Positions 43,958 to 55,612 of a stretch of DNA of 64,000 bases are shown piece after piece. The stretch covers positions 1,054,001-1,118,000 of the forward strand of contig NZ_SOMG01000030.1 in NCBI RefSeq assembly GCF_004402045.1, given 5' to 3'. Origin of the DNA: Lelliottia nimipressuralis. GTDB lineage: Bacteria; Pseudomonadota; Gammaproteobacteria; Enterobacterales; Enterobacteriaceae. Within the stretch, counting starts at the first letter, position 1. Every line of letters starts with the position of its first letter. Both the position numbers and the translations under genes were made by a program. Under the pieces are notes generated by a model. That model did no database searches, had not been told where the DNA came from, and saw only the letters and a program-made list of their open reading frames with translations.

Positions 43958-44152
43958 ATTTATTTCCCATGCTGTTAGATATTCACAATATCAATATTTC
44001 ACCGCATCACGCGCGGCATTAAGCGCAACGGTAAATAGTCTGGATTTGTGCAAAATGCGATGTTCGACACGCGAAGCGCGGCATATTCGACTAAGGTTTT
44101 CTGGTGATTGTTGACAGCGTAACTGCTGCTCAGTGAATAAGGAGAAGCACCA

Positions 44153-45838
44153 ATGATAACCCCTCAAAAGCTGCGCCCTCGCCTTTTACCTCTGGTTCTG
44201 GGCAGTGCGCTGCTCGCGGTTGCCGCTTCTGGCGCCGCGGAAGAGATGAACGCTGGCCAGACGAATTCACCGGATATTTTGCTCGGGCCCCTCTTCAACG
44301 ATGTTCAGAGTGCCAAACTCTTCCCCGATCAAAAAACCTTTGCCGACGCGGTACCTAACAGCGATCCTCTGACGATCCTTGCCGATTACCGCATGCAGCG
44401 CCGTCAGTCCGGGTTTGATTTACGCCATTTTGTTGAGGTGAACTTTACGCTACCGGGGGAAGGTGAAAAATATGTTCCGCCTGCCGGGCAAAGCTTACGT
44501 GAACACATTGACGATCTCTGGCCCGTACTGACGCGCACCACCGATAAAGCCAGCAACAAATGGGATTCCCTCCTGCCGTTACCGAAACCTTACGTTGTGC
44601 CCGGCGGTCGTTTCCGGGAGGTCTACTACTGGGACAGCTATTTCACCATGTTGGGTCTGGCGGAAAGCGGTCACTGGGACAAAATCAGCGATATGGTGGA
44701 TAACTTTGCCTATGAAATCGACACCTTCGGGCATATCCCCAACGGCAACCGCAGCTATTACCTGAGCCGTTCCCAGCCGCCGTTTTTCTCACTGATGGTT
44801 GAACTGCTGGCGACCCACGACAGCGATGCGCTGAAGAAATATCGTCCGCAGATGGAGAAAGAGTATGCCTACTGGATGGACGGCGTTGACGCCCTTCAAC
44901 CGGGGCAGGCCAACAAACGCGTGGTGAAGCTGGATGACGGCGCAATCCTCAATCGCTACTGGGACGATCGCGATACCCCGCGCCCGGAATCCTGGCTTGA
45001 TGATGTGAATACCGCTAAAAGTAACCCTAACCGACCCGCGACAGAGATCTACCGTGATTTACGTTCCGCTGCGGCCTCGGGCTGGGACTTTAGCTCCCGC
45101 TGGATGGATAATCCGCAAAAACTCGGCACCATCCGGACCACCAGCATCGTGCCGGTAGACCTGAACGCCCTGATGTTCAAGATGGAAAAACTGCTGGCGC
45201 GGGCAAGCCAGGAGAGCGGTGATGCCGCCAGCGCAAGCAAATATGAGGCGCTGGCTACTGCGCGCCAGAAAGCCATCGAGAGCCACCTGTGGAATGATAA
45301 AGAGGGCTGGTACGCCGATTACGATCTCAAGAGCAAGAAGGTCCGCAATCAGCTCACGGCGGCGGCCCTGTTCCCGCTTTACGTGAAGGCAGCGGCACAG
45401 GATCGCGCCGATAAAGTCGCCGCGGCAGCCTCATCTCGCCTGTTGCAGCCGGGCGGGATAGCGACCACCACCGTAAACAGCGGCCAGCAGTGGGATGCGC
45501 CAAACGGCTGGGCTCCGCTGCAGTGGGTAGCAACAGAAGGGTTGCAGAATTACGGGCAAGATAAGGTCGCGATGGACGTGACCTGGCGCTTCCTGAAGAA
45601 CGTTCAGCATACTTACGATCGCGAAAAGAAACTGGTCGAGAAGTATGACGTGTCGACAACCGGTACGGGCGGCGGCGGTGGAGAATATCCGCTACAGGAT
45701 GGGTTTGGCTGGAGCAACGGCGTGACGCTGAAGATGCTGGACCTGGTCTGCCCGAAAGAAAAACCGTGCGACAGCGTGCCGGAGAATCGGCCTGCGGCGA
45801 ATGACGAGGCTGCGCCGACGAAAGCTGCGGCGCAGTAA
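44153..45838 (+). CDS. treA: Periplasmic trehalase TreA
   Basis: 561 residues. A signal peptide covers about residues 1-29. Trehalase signatures are present: [15 protein letters not shown] (150-164) and [12 protein letters not shown] (about 450-461), plus the glycine-rich [24 protein letters not shown] stretch, here [17 protein letters not shown]. It hydrolyses trehalose to two glucose molecules in the periplasm, allowing use of external trehalose during osmotic stress. Usual length for the E. coli enzyme is about 565. Confidence 0.95.
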   Translation: MITPQKLRPRLLPLVLGSALLAVAASGAAEEMNAGQTNSPDILLGPLFNDVQSAKLFPDQKTFADAVPNSDPLTILADYRMQRRQSGFDLRHFVEVNFTLPGEGEKYVPPAGQSLREHIDDLWPVLTRTTDKASNKWDSLLPLPKPYVVPGGRFREVYYWDSYFTMLGLAESGHWDKISDMVDNFAYEIDTFGHIPNGNRSYYLSRSQPPFFSLMVELLATHDSDALKKYRPQMEKEYAYWMDGVDALQPGQANKRVVKLDDGAILNRYWDDRDTPRPESWLDDVNTAKSNPNRPATEIYRDLRSAAASGWDFSSRWMDNPQKLGTIRTTSIVPVDLNALMFKMEKLLARASQESGDAASASKYEALATARQKAIESHLWNDKEGWYADYDLKSKKVRNQLTAAALFPLYVKAAAQDRADKVAAAASSRLLQPGGIATTTVNSGQQWDAPNGWAPLQWVATEGLQNYGQDKVAMDVTWRFLKNVQHTYDREKKLVEKYDVSTTGTGGGGGEYPLQDGFGWSNGVTLKMLDLVCPKEKPCDSVPENRPAANDEAAPTKAAAQ

Positions 45839-45845
45839 GTGTATT

Positions 45846-45877
45846 GCCGGGTGGCGGCTACGCCTTACCCGGCCTAC
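45846..45877. repeat. REP-type palindrome
   Basis: GCCGGGTGGCGG and CGCCTTACCCGGC form the REP hairpin, followed by CTAC, between the convergent treA and TonB-receptor genes. Confidence 0.8.
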
Positions 45878-45900
45878 ATTTTGAACTCACAGGGCTTTGC

Positions 45901-48003
45901 TCAGAAGCTGTAACTCGCCCCTAGCTGATACGTTCTGTCACGCCCAATCCAGCAGTTTGTCGCGTCGTAACAGGTCAGCGTCTCTTTGTTAGTGATGTTC
46001 TGCGCGCTGGCTTTAAGCGTTAGCCCTGCCAGCGAAGGCAGTATTTCGCCCATCCGGTAGGATGCCGACAGATCGTACTGCGTAGTGCCGCCCAGCTTAC
46101 CCGCATCGTTAGCCGGAGAGATTTCCATTGGCCCGGTGTAGCGTGCGCCTGCGCCCAGCATCAGCCCTTTCAGCGGCGTGTTCTCGAAGGTGTAATCCCC
46201 CCAGAGGTTGAAGGCGTTCTCCGGCACCTGCGTCGGACGTTTTCCTTTGTACTTGTCATCTTCCGTATTGATCGCGTGGGTGTAAGCATAGTTGGCAATC
46301 AGCGTCAGGTTGTCCGTCGGACGGCTGATGGCAGACAGTTCTGCCCCTTTAGATTCCACTTCCCCGGTCTGACGATAGTTCAGGAAGCCCGGATCGGAGG
46401 TGACGACATTCTTCTGACGGATGTTAAACACCGAGGCGGTAAAGGTGGTGGCGTAATCCGCCAGCAGATATTTTACCCCGCCTTCCACCTGCTTGCTGGT
46501 GGTGGGTTTGACGTCTTTTGCCACGAGCGTTCCCTGCGGCGACACCGGCGCAAAACCTTCGGAATAGCTGATAAACGGTGAAATCCCGTTCTCGAAGGCG
46601 TACAGCGCGCCCAGACGTTTGGTGACGCGGTCCTGTGATACCCAGGCCTTATCACCGTTTTGCAGATAATTGGTAGTGACGGAGCGGTAATCATCGTAGC
46701 GCAGGCTACCCAGCAGATTTAAGCCGCCAAATTCAACCTGATCCTGCAGGTAATAGCCGTTCTGCTGATAGCTCAGACGGTTTTTCTGGGCGGTATAAAG
46801 CCCCAGAGCGCCTTCATTGATCTGCGAATAGTCAGGATTGCGCATATCAATGCCCGGCGTGGCCGACGCGTAACGGTAGTGGAAGTGGGAGTTCAGCTTC
46901 TGATAGTCAAACCCGGCCAGCAGATGGTGTTTCCACTCGCCCAGCGCAATGGTTTTGGTCACCTGGTTGTCAATGTTGAAGCTCTTCAGATCTTCATCGG
47001 TGGTGTAGGCAAAGCGGTTAAGCTGATAGACCTCGCTCCCCGCGCCGGTTGCATAGACGCTGCGCTGATGGGTATCGACATCGAAATAGCGCGCCTTCTG
47101 GTTAAAGCCCCAGCCGCTGTCAAACTCGTGTTCAAAGCTGTAGCCCAGCATCCACTGTCGCTGCTTAAATCCGTTCCACTCATCTCCGGCGTAATCGCGC
47201 TTGCCCGCGTATTTCGAGCGCAGGTAGGCGAGCGGCAGCGGGTTCGACGGCGTCAGGCTTGGGGTATTTTGTGCCAGCGCATCGAGGGTGAGGCGGGTTT
47301 TGCTGTCGGGTTGCCAGGTGACAGACGGGGCAACCAGGTAGTTTTCATACCGGGTGGTGTGCGGCTGACCGTCATTTTCCGTGGCTTTGCCCAGCAGACG
47401 GTAGTTCCAGTCGCTGTCGGCAATCTGCCCGGTTGAGTCGAGATAGCCCTCTTTCAGGTTTCGGGTCCCGGTATTTACGCCGATCTCGGTTCGGGCTTCC
47501 CGCTGCGGCTTTTTACTCTGAATATTTACCAGCCCGCCCGGCGAGCCGCCGCCGTAAAGAACCGATGAAGGGCCTTTCAGGATATCCACGCTGTCAATCA
47601 ACAGCGGGTCGATGCGGGCTTTGGTATTGCCGGTAACGTTATAGGGCAGTTGCAGCCCGTTGTAGAACTCCTGGTCGACGGTAAAGCCACGAATTTTATA
47701 TTCGCTCATGTAGGAGGTATTTCCCCGCACCTCCGTAGAGACGCCCGGGGCATAGCGCAGGATTTCATTCACGGAACTCGCATGACGCTTTTCAATTTCC
47801 GGCGCAGAGACGGTCGTGATGATCTGCGGGGTTTTACTTTCGGCCACGGCGGATTTCGTGGCGCTGTTTGTCCAGGCCGGCAGCGCGCTGCCCTGCTCTG
47901 AGCCCGTGACGACGATGGTTGATTCTTCGGCAAACGCCTGAACCTGCAATGCCAGCGTAACGGCGCCTGCCAGGGCGCATAGCGTAAAACGGGAGGTATT
48001 CAT
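45901..48003 (-). CDS. TonB-dependent siderophore receptor (FhuA/FoxA-like)
   Basis: 700 residues. Signal peptide of about 25 residues, then a TonB box-like ESTIVVTG. A plug domain follows (VNEILRYAPGVSTEVRGN, KIRGF, LKGPSSVLYGGGSPGGLVNI). The C-terminal barrel ends in LGASYSF with terminal phenylalanine. The sequence resembles the hydroxamate receptor group, but the exact siderophore is not assignable by eye. The upstream Fur box supports iron-repressed expression. No transport or synthesis genes accompany it. Confidence 0.9.
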   Translation of the reverse strand: MNTSRFTLCALAGAVTLALQVQAFAEESTIVVTGSEQGSALPAWTNSATKSAVAESKTPQIITTVSAPEIEKRHASSVNEILRYAPGVSTEVRGNTSYMSEYKIRGFTVDQEFYNGLQLPYNVTGNTKARIDPLLIDSVDILKGPSSVLYGGGSPGGLVNIQSKKPQREARTEIGVNTGTRNLKEGYLDSTGQIADSDWNYRLLGKATENDGQPHTTRYENYLVAPSVTWQPDSKTRLTLDALAQNTPSLTPSNPLPLAYLRSKYAGKRDYAGDEWNGFKQRQWMLGYSFEHEFDSGWGFNQKARYFDVDTHQRSVYATGAGSEVYQLNRFAYTTDEDLKSFNIDNQVTKTIALGEWKHHLLAGFDYQKLNSHFHYRYASATPGIDMRNPDYSQINEGALGLYTAQKNRLSYQQNGYYLQDQVEFGGLNLLGSLRYDDYRSVTTNYLQNGDKAWVSQDRVTKRLGALYAFENGISPFISYSEGFAPVSPQGTLVAKDVKPTTSKQVEGGVKYLLADYATTFTASVFNIRQKNVVTSDPGFLNYRQTGEVESKGAELSAISRPTDNLTLIANYAYTHAINTEDDKYKGKRPTQVPENAFNLWGDYTFENTPLKGLMLGAGARYTGPMEISPANDAGKLGGTTQYDLSASYRMGEILPSLAGLTLKASAQNITNKETLTCYDATNCWIGRDRTYQLGASYSF

Positions 48004-48036
48004 AATGTCGTCTTGTTGTTAGATGCAATACGGAAC

Positions 48037-48055
48037 GACAATTATTATCATTTCG
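48037..48055 (-). promoter_or_regulatory. Fur box upstream of TonB receptor
   Basis: On the minus strand, AATGATAATAATTGTC matches the Fur consensus at 14 of 19 positions across this window of bases. It is about 35-50 bases upstream of the receptor start codon, the usual place for Fur repression in iron-replete cells. Confidence 0.75.
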
Positions 48056-48077
48056 ATTAACAAATCAATATTCAGGC

Positions 48078-48108
48078 AAAAAAAACGGCCCTCCGCAGAG
48101 AGCCGTTT
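48078..48108 (-). terminator. Factor-independent terminator after ymgE
   Basis: On the minus strand, AAACGGCTCTC and GAGGGCCGTTT pair around a four-base loop and are followed by eight T. It ends the ymgE transcript before the receptor promoter. Confidence 0.85.
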
Positions 48109-48116
48109 ATGTCATT

Positions 48117-48371
48117 TTATGCTCGTCGCAGTAGTCTGAATATGCCCAACACAACAATGGCACCCACGACAGCGACCAGGAAACTGTGCAGGTCAAAACC
48201 ACTTATGTTGCCTCCAAAGCCAAACATCGTCGCCAGCCAGCCGCCTACAACCGCACCAACGACCCCGAGTACACAGGTCAAAATAAAGCCGCCGCCATCG
48301 TTTCCCGGCATGATCAATTTAGCGATAGCGCCAGCAATAAGACCAAAGATAATCCAGGCGATGATACCCAT
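48117..48371 (-). CDS. ymgE: GlsB/YeaQ/YmgE family membrane protein YmgE
   Basis: 84 residues, the usual length. MGIIAWIIFGLIAGAIAKLI and the glycine-rich PGNDGGGF loop identify the transglycosylase-associated (TAG) family. Three membrane helices. A small inner-membrane protein of the general-stress group, molecular role unknown. Its place between treA-linked genes and ycgR follows the E. coli order. Confidence 0.92.
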   Translation of the reverse strand: MGIIAWIIFGLIAGAIAKLIMPGNDGGGFILTCVLGVVGAVVGGWLATMFGFGGNISGFDLHSFLVAVVGAIVVLGIFRLLRRA

Positions 48372-48513
48372 AGCGATGCCCTCTTGCAGGTTTAACGCAT
48401 GTGCAGAAAACCTTCTGCGCAGCTAACTTAAGTATAGGTCATCGCCGGAAAATCATTTTCTTCTCACCGACTTATCTTTGCGTAAACAGGCAAAAAAAAC
48501 TCACCGGTTTGTA

Positions 48514-48540
48514 TTAAGTTTCATTGCAGATTGCCGATAA
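48514..48540 (+). promoter_or_regulatory. FliA (sigma-28) flagellar promoter for ycgR
   Basis: TTAAGTTT and GCCGATAA separated by 11 bases match the flagellar class-3 consensus TAAAGTTT-N11-GCCGATAA at all but one position. It ends 39 bases upstream of the ycgR start codon. E. coli ycgR is also FliA-dependent. Confidence 0.9.
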
Positions 48541-48579
48541 CGCTAAGACAGTCTGTCATCTATCAAGGAGCCATCCGGC

Positions 48580-49311
48580 GTGAGTCATTACAGTGAGCAG
48601 TTCCTCAAGCAAAATCCGCTGGCTGTATTAGGGGTATTACGCGACCTGCAAAAAGGTGAAGTGCCGCTGCGCATCAGCTGGTCGAATAATCAGTTCATCA
48701 GCAAGATCCTTGACGTATCGCAGGAGCGGCTGGTGATTGATTTAGGCAGTCAGGAGTATGAAAACCGCGCTGCGCTGAGAGCGGAGAATATCGCGGTGAT
48801 GGCCGAAACGCAGGGCGCCAAAGTGGAGTTTGTCCTGTCGCGGCTGGAACTGAGCGAATACCAGGGACTCCCTGCTTTTGCTACCCCGCTTCCCACCAAT
48901 CTCTGGTTTGTCCAGCGTCGTGAATATTTCCGCATCAGCGCCCCGCTTCACCCCGCCTATTTTTGCAAGGCCAAAATGCCGGACAAAAAAGAGATCCGCT
49001 TCCGTCTCTTCGATCTGTCGCTGGGCGGTATGGGCGCGCTGATGGATACGCCGAAACCTGACGGACTGGTAGAAGGCATGCGGTTTACGCAAATCGAGCT
49101 GGATATGGGGGGCTGGGGTCGCTTTTATTTCGATGCACAGCTGATTGCCATCAGCGATCGCACCGTCGTGGACAGCAAAAATGAAACCATCACCACGCCG
49201 CGTCTGAGTTTCCGTTTCCTGAACGTCGGACCCGGTGCAGAGCGTGAACTTCAGCGTATTATCTATTCGCTTGAGCGGGAAGCGCGGGAACGTGCAAATA
49301 AAGTTCTCTGA
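48580..49311 (+). CDS. ycgR: Cyclic-di-GMP-responsive flagellar brake YcgR
   Basis: 243 residues from a GTG codon with AAGGAG nine bases upstream. The N-terminal YcgR domain (1-105) is followed by a PilZ domain with c-di-GMP-binding RREYFR (113-118) and DLSLGGMG (145-152). With c-di-GMP bound it slows the flagellar motor through MotA or FliG/FliM. A FliA-type promoter lies directly upstream, tying expression to motility. Confidence 0.96.
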   Translation: MSHYSEQFLKQNPLAVLGVLRDLQKGEVPLRISWSNNQFISKILDVSQERLVIDLGSQEYENRAALRAENIAVMAETQGAKVEFVLSRLELSEYQGLPAFATPLPTNLWFVQRREYFRISAPLHPAYFCKAKMPDKKEIRFRLFDLSLGGMGALMDTPKPDGLVEGMRFTQIELDMGGWGRFYFDAQLIAISDRTVVDSKNETITTPRLSFRFLNVGPGAERELQRIIYSLEREARERANKVL

Positions 49312-49339
49312 AGAAAAGAGGGCAGCGTGACCGCCGCCC
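49311..49339 (-). terminator. Terminator after emtA
   Basis: On the minus strand, GGGCGGCG and CGCTGCCC pair with one G-U around GTCA, followed by a T-rich CTCTTTTCTT. It lies 11 bases after the emtA stop and against the end of ycgR. Confidence 0.75.
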
Positions 49340-49349
49340 GTCTGCGGCA

Positions 49350-49961
49350 TTACATGGCATCCATCGCTTTCTGTACTTTCCAGATATAACGAGGCGCCTG
49401 TGGTGCCGGGTGATTTTTCGCCACATGTTCAAAGAACTCGTCTTTGTCCATGCCGTTAATCTCTTCTATCGCCTCTTTGCGGTCAGAGGAGAAGGTTCTG
49501 AGCAACGCGCCGGCACCGTTAACGTAAGACACTACCAGCGCGTATTGCATCACCTCCGGATCCTGAATCCCCTTCAGCACGCCATGTTCCATAATGCTCA
49601 GATAGGCTGTACCCATTGAAATGTTGCGTTCCGGGTTCTTCAGCTCGCTGGTCGACGGCTGACCGCTCCAGCCCATATAGCGGTATACTTCTCTTCCTGC
49701 CGTGGACGCTTTAAGCTGCATCAGCCCCACCGCGTTGGACTTGCTGACAAGCGTAGGATTACCGCCGGACTCGACCGCAATAATCGCCGTGATCAGACGT
49801 GGACTGACGCCCCAGGCCTTCCCGGCTTGTTCACTGATCGGCATCCACTGCATGGCCCGCTTCACCGGCACTTCAGGGTTCCAGGGCGGATTTTGATAAT
49901 CATGCTTTGAACTACAGCCAGCGAGCAACACAATCAAAAAAGCAAACCATCTCAATTTCAC
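49350..49961 (-). CDS. emtA: Membrane-bound endolytic murein transglycosylase EmtA
   Basis: 203 residues, same length as in E. coli. Lipobox LLAGC (Cys16) shows an outer-membrane lipoprotein. The catalytic glutamate is Glu64 in AVESGGNP, followed by [11 protein letters not shown] and the [12 protein letters not shown] stretch of SLT-type lytic transglycosylases. It cuts glycan strands internally, making room in the murein sacculus. Also known as mltE. Confidence 0.96.
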   Translation of the reverse strand: MKLRWFAFLIVLLAGCSSKHDYQNPPWNPEVPVKRAMQWMPISEQAGKAWGVSPRLITAIIAVESGGNPTLVSKSNAVGLMQLKASTAGREVYRYMGWSGQPSTSELKNPERNISMGTAYLSIMEHGVLKGIQDPEVMQYALVVSYVNGAGALLRTFSSDRKEAIEEINGMDKDEFFEHVAKNHPAPQAPRYIWKVQKAMDAM

Positions 49962-50069
49962 GTCATCTATCCTTATAGCCGGTCATCGCAGTGCGCCGCC
50001 CCCTTGAAGCAGGCAGCGTATAAGCGGCATGATATAGACAATTAGTTTCTCATTCAGCAAGGAATTGCC

Positions 50070-50984
50070 ATGTCTCAGTTTCATCTCATCGCGCCGTCGG
50101 GCTATTGCATTAACCAGGACGCGGCGCAGCGGGGCGTTCAGCGTTTGCTGGAATCCGGCCATCAGGTAGAAAATCAGACGATTATCCCCCGCCGTCAGCA
50201 GCGCTTTGCCGGCACTGAAGCGCAGCGGCTGAATGATATCAACAGCCTGGTGAACCTGAAGGGTGAAAACCAGATAGTTCTGGCGGTGCGCGGCGGGTAT
50301 GGCGCGAGTCGGCTGCTGGAGAGCATTGACTGGCAGGGACTGGCGCAGCGCCAGCAGCAGGATCCGCTGCTGATTTGCGGCCACAGCGATTTCACCGTCA
50401 TCCAGTTGGGACTGCTGGCGCTGCATAACGTGATCACCTTCAGCGGCCCGATGCTGGCCGGCAACTTTGGTGCACCGGAGCTGGATACGTTTACCGTGGA
50501 ACATTTCTGGCGCGCGCTGCGCAATCCAACCTACAGCGTTGAGTGGCAGGGAAATGGACCTCACTGGGAATGTGAAGGTCAGCTCTGGGGCGGCAACCTG
50601 GCAATGCTGGTCTCGCTCATTGGAACGCCGTGGATGCCGCACATCGAGGACGGCATTCTGGTGATGGAAGATATTAACGAACATCCGTTCCGCGTCGAGC
50701 GCATGCTATTGCAGCTTTATCATGCCGGTATTCTTGAACGCCAGTCCGCGATTGTGCTGGGCAGCTTTAGCGGCTCTGCGCCGAATGACTATGACGCGGG
50801 TTACTCCCTTGAGACCATGGTCGACTTCGTTCGCTCGCGGCTGGATATTCCGGTCATCACCGGCCTGGATTTTGGTCATGAGCAGCAAACCGTGACCCTG
50901 GCGCTGGGGGCGCACGCCTCCCTGATTCATAACGATTCAGGCAGCCGGCTAACCATCAGCAGCCATCCTGCCATAAAGGCATAA
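50070..50984 (+). CDS. ldcA: Murein tetrapeptide L,D-carboxypeptidase LdcA
   Basis: 304 residues. The nucleophile is Ser106 in GHSDFT, at the position of the E. coli enzyme. IEDGILVMEDINEHPFRVERM carries the catalytic glutamate region, and GLDFGHEQQTVTLALG holds the histidine. This cytosolic S66 peptidase removes the terminal D-alanine from recycled murein tetrapeptides. Divergent from emtA. Confidence 0.95.
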   Translation: MSQFHLIAPSGYCINQDAAQRGVQRLLESGHQVENQTIIPRRQQRFAGTEAQRLNDINSLVNLKGENQIVLAVRGGYGASRLLESIDWQGLAQRQQQDPLLICGHSDFTVIQLGLLALHNVITFSGPMLAGNFGAPELDTFTVEHFWRALRNPTYSVEWQGNGPHWECEGQLWGGNLAMLVSLIGTPWMPHIEDGILVMEDINEHPFRVERMLLQLYHAGILERQSAIVLGSFSGSAPNDYDAGYSLETMVDFVRSRLDIPVITGLDFGHEQQTVTLALGAHASLIHNDSGSRLTISSHPAIKA

Positions 50985-51063
50985 AAAAGCCGTTATACCC
51001 GCTTAATAAAACGCTGTTGCCGTCGTTAATATGTTAGGGTTTTAGTAACAGCGTTAACATTGA

Positions 51064-52815
<1,752 letters not shown>

Positions 52816-52825
52816 TTATTTTTTG

Positions 52826-52901
52826 GCCGGGTGGCGCTGACGCTTACCCGGCCTACGTTCGAGGGTTTTGTAGGTCGGGTAAGGCGAGGCCGCCACCCGA
52901 C
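52826..52901. repeat. Paired REP element (BIME)
   Basis: Two REP hairpins in opposite orientation (52826-52856 and 52870-52901), joined by about 13 bases, sit between the convergent cvrA and dadX genes. Confidence 0.85.
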
Positions 52902-52912
52902 ACAAACACTCG

Positions 52913-53983
52913 TTACACCGTCACAACTGGCACTCTCGGTGCCAGCGCGCACATCAATTCGTACCCCACCGTTCCCGCCGCGGCGGCCACATCATCAATT
53001 TTGATTTCGTTACCCCACAGTTCGACAGGTGAGCCAATGCCCGCCTGCGGGCATGGCGTCAGGTCAACGGCCAGCATATCCATGGATATCGTCCCCACCG
53101 TCCCCGTGCGGACGCCATCCACCCACACTGGCGTACCGGTCGGCGCGATGCGCGGGTAGCCGTCGGCATAACCGCCCGCCACGATACCAATGCGCTGCTC
53201 GCCCGTTGCCCGGTAGCGGCTGCCGTAGCCCACCGTGTCACCGGCCTTCAGGGTTTGCACGCCAATGATTTCGCTGCGCAGTGTCATCACCGGCTTCAGG
53301 CCGCTGTTGGCGATATCCTGCCACTGGCCTGAGGGCGATGCACCGTACAGAACGATCCCCGGACGCACCCAGTTATAGTGCGCCTCGGGATGCCACAGCG
53401 TGGCCGCCGAGTTTGACAGCGAGCGTGGACAATCCAGTCCTTCTGCCGCCTGCTCAATCCGCACCATGGCATCGGCAATACCGTCGGTTTTTTCCGCGTC
53501 GGCAAAGTGCGCCATCAGCGTCATTTCACCCACGTTCTTCAGGGCTCGTAGCTGTTGCCAGACCGTATGCACCCGCTCAGGCTGGAAGCCCAGGCGGTTC
53601 ATGCCGCTGTTCACCTTGAGATAAATATCCAGCGGAGCCTGGAGCTTCGCATCCTGAATCGCCTTAATCTGCCAGTTGCTGTGAACGCTGGTGGTCAGCC
53701 GGTACTTATCCAGCAGCGGCAGATCGTCCGCGTGGAAGAACCCCTCCAGCAACAGTATGGGCCCTTTCCAGCCGCGCTCGCGCAGCAGAATGGCCTCTTC
53801 CAGATTCAGTAACGCAAAACCATCGGTCGCGCTCAGCGCGCTCCAGATACGGTCAATGCCGTGGCCGTAGGCATTCGCCTTCACCACCGACCACACGCGA
53901 GCACCAGGTGCTGCCCGGCGAACAATTTGCAGGTTATCCTTCAGGGCCTGCAGGTTCAGCTGGGCCAGAACAGGACGGGACAT
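52913..53983 (-). CDS. dadX: Catabolic alanine racemase DadX
   Basis: 356 residues. The PLP lysine is Lys35 in VVKANAYGHG. The second catalytic residue is the tyrosine in VGYGSRYRA. GTISMDMLAVDLT is conserved near the C-terminus. DadX converts L-alanine to D-alanine for DadA to oxidise. It follows dadA by nine bases, the E. coli dadAX arrangement, which also distinguishes it from the biosynthetic Alr. Confidence 0.96.
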   Translation of the reverse strand: MSRPVLAQLNLQALKDNLQIVRRAAPGARVWSVVKANAYGHGIDRIWSALSATDGFALLNLEEAILLRERGWKGPILLLEGFFHADDLPLLDKYRLTTSVHSNWQIKAIQDAKLQAPLDIYLKVNSGMNRLGFQPERVHTVWQQLRALKNVGEMTLMAHFADAEKTDGIADAMVRIEQAAEGLDCPRSLSNSAATLWHPEAHYNWVRPGIVLYGASPSGQWQDIANSGLKPVMTLRSEIIGVQTLKAGDTVGYGSRYRATGEQRIGIVAGGYADGYPRIAPTGTPVWVDGVRTGTVGTISMDMLAVDLTPCPQAGIGSPVELWGNEIKIDDVAAAAGTVGYELMCALAPRVPVVTV

Positions 53984-53992
53984 GACAACTCC

Positions 53993-55291
53993 TCAGTTAT
54001 GCGCGCCGTGCAGGTGCTGTGGACGCGAAGGCATAAACCCCGATTGATAGCGTGCCGCACTTAAATCGTCAAACGGAATTGCCGGCGTACGCCCGGAAAT
54101 CAGGTCGCTCAGCAGCTGGCCGGACCCGCAGGCCATCGTCCAGCCAAGCGTACCGTGACCGGTATTGGTCCACAGGTTTTTATACGGCGTGCGGCCCACG
54201 ATCGGTGTGCCGTCTGGCGTCATAGGACGCAGACCGGTCCAGAACGTCGCCTGTTCAACAAAACCACCGCGCGGGAAGAGATCGCCCACCACCATCTCCA
54301 GCGTTTCACGCCGCGGCTGCAGCAGCTCGGTGTTGAAGCCGACAATCTCCGCCATGCCGCCTACGCGGATGCGGTTATCAAAGCGGGTAATGGCGATTTT
54401 GTAGGTTTCATCCAGAATGGTCGACACGGGCGCGCCGCTCTCCTCTTTCACCGGAATGGTCAACGAGTAGCCCTTCAGCGGGTAGACCGGAATATCGAGA
54501 ATGCCTTTCAGCATCGCGGTGGAGTACGAACCAAACGCCATGACGTAGGCATCCGCTTTGATCACCTCTTCCCCACACTTCACGCCGTAAATTTTTTCCC
54601 CTTCCGACAGCAGCTTGTCGACTGAGGTATTGAAGCGGAATTTTACCCCCGCCTGCTCGCACATTTGCGCCAGACGTTGAGTAAAGAGCTGGCAGTCGCC
54701 GGTTTCGTCATTAGGCAGGCGCAGGCCACCCGTCAGCTTATGTGCCACTTCCGTCAGAGCCGGTTCAACCTGACCCAACTGGCTGGCTTCCAGCAGTTGA
54801 TACGGCACGCCTGCATCTTCCAGCACGGCGATATCGCGGGTCGCATTTTCGTACTGTTGCTCAGTGCGGAACAGCTGCAGCGTCCCGCCCTGACGGCCTT
54901 CGTACTCAATTCCGGTCGAGGCGCGCAGCGCTTTCAGACAGTCGCGGCTGTATTCCGCCAGGCGCACCATGCGCCCTTTGTTCTCCATATAGTGGCGGGT
55001 GTCGCAGTTGCGCAGCATCTGCCACATCCACTTCAGCTGGAACTGCGTGCCATCAAGGCTGATGGCCAGCGGCGCGTGGCGCTGGAACATCCATTTAATC
55101 GCTTTCAGCGGAACACCCGGTGCAGCCCACGGTGCCGCATAGCCCGGAGAGATTTGCCCGGCGTTCGCCGCGCTGGTTTCCAGCGCAGGGCCTGGCTCAC
55201 GATCGATAACGGTTACGTCATGTCCCGCCTGACTTAAATACCAGGCGCTGGTTACGCCAACGACACCACTTCCCAGTATGACAACACGCAT
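53993..55291 (-). CDS. dadA: D-amino acid dehydrogenase DadA
   Basis: 432 residues from ATG 55291 ([20 protein letters not shown]), which has GGAG upstream. This is the same start and length as the E. coli protein. The FAD-binding GxGxxG is GSGVVG at 8-13. Other conserved parts are [20 protein letters not shown] and [15 protein letters not shown]. It oxidises D-alanine to pyruvate and ammonia and feeds electrons to quinone at the inner membrane. First gene of the dadAX operon. Confidence 0.97.
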   Translation of the reverse strand: MRVVILGSGVVGVTSAWYLSQAGHDVTVIDREPGPALETSAANAGQISPGYAAPWAAPGVPLKAIKWMFQRHAPLAISLDGTQFQLKWMWQMLRNCDTRHYMENKGRMVRLAEYSRDCLKALRASTGIEYEGRQGGTLQLFRTEQQYENATRDIAVLEDAGVPYQLLEASQLGQVEPALTEVAHKLTGGLRLPNDETGDCQLFTQRLAQMCEQAGVKFRFNTSVDKLLSEGEKIYGVKCGEEVIKADAYVMAFGSYSTAMLKGILDIPVYPLKGYSLTIPVKEESGAPVSTILDETYKIAITRFDNRIRVGGMAEIVGFNTELLQPRRETLEMVVGDLFPRGGFVEQATFWTGLRPMTPDGTPIVGRTPYKNLWTNTGHGTLGWTMACGSGQLLSDLISGRTPAIPFDDLSAARYQSGFMPSRPQHLHGAHN

Positions 55292-55345
55292 AGCCACTCC
55301 ATTATGTGCAAAAGAACAATCTTCTAATTACAGATTGATAACCTA

Positions 55346-55364
55346 GTTGAAAATATTATTCAAC
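55346..55364. promoter_or_regulatory. AT-rich inverted repeat, possible Lrp site of dadA
   Basis: GTTGAA and TTCAAC are exact inverted arms around seven A/T bases, 55 bases upstream of dadA. Size and AT-rich centre resemble Lrp sites, and E. coli dadAX is Lrp-controlled. Confidence 0.5.
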
Positions 55365-55379
55365 ATACGACTTTTTTAT

Positions 55380-55395
55380 GGTGACTTATCTCACA
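55380..55395 (-). promoter_or_regulatory. Candidate CRP-cAMP site of dadA
   Basis: On the minus strand, TGTGA-N6-TCACC matches nine of ten consensus positions, about 90-105 bases upstream of the dadA start. CRP activation of dadAX is known in E. coli. Confidence 0.7.
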
Positions 55396-55612
55396 CATCC
55401 CCCAGCATCAGGGGATAGTGTTAATTTGGGATCTCCTGCTGCGCGTTATTTTTAACCAGCATAATGTGCTGTGAGGAACCGTTTTTTTGCCGTATCAAAA
55501 ACGCGAAATCGCAAAGAAAAAATTTCTGCCCCAGCACGCTTTTTAACACGTTGATCTATGCTTGAAAGGAGGCTCTCCAGACAGAGAGAGCACCCACAAC
55601 GAGGGCGCGCTA

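Larger units (their letters stand above)
43788..44152. other. Divergent intergenic region between sugar transporter and trehalase genes
   Basis: 365 bases, AT-rich in the middle, without a supported gene. It carries the LacI-type palindrome near the transporter start and a CRP-like site at 43942-43957. It should contain promoters in both directions. Part of the stretch nearest treA (44,000-44,150) shows no recognisable site. Confidence 0.6.
55292..55612. other. Divergent dadA-ycgB promoter region
   Basis: 321 bases without a gene. It contains an Lrp-like inverted repeat (55346-55364) and a CRP-like site (55380-55395) near dadA. The remainder, toward ycgB, is AT-rich with a GGGATCTCC stretch and shows no site I can name. 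Confidence 0.6.
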
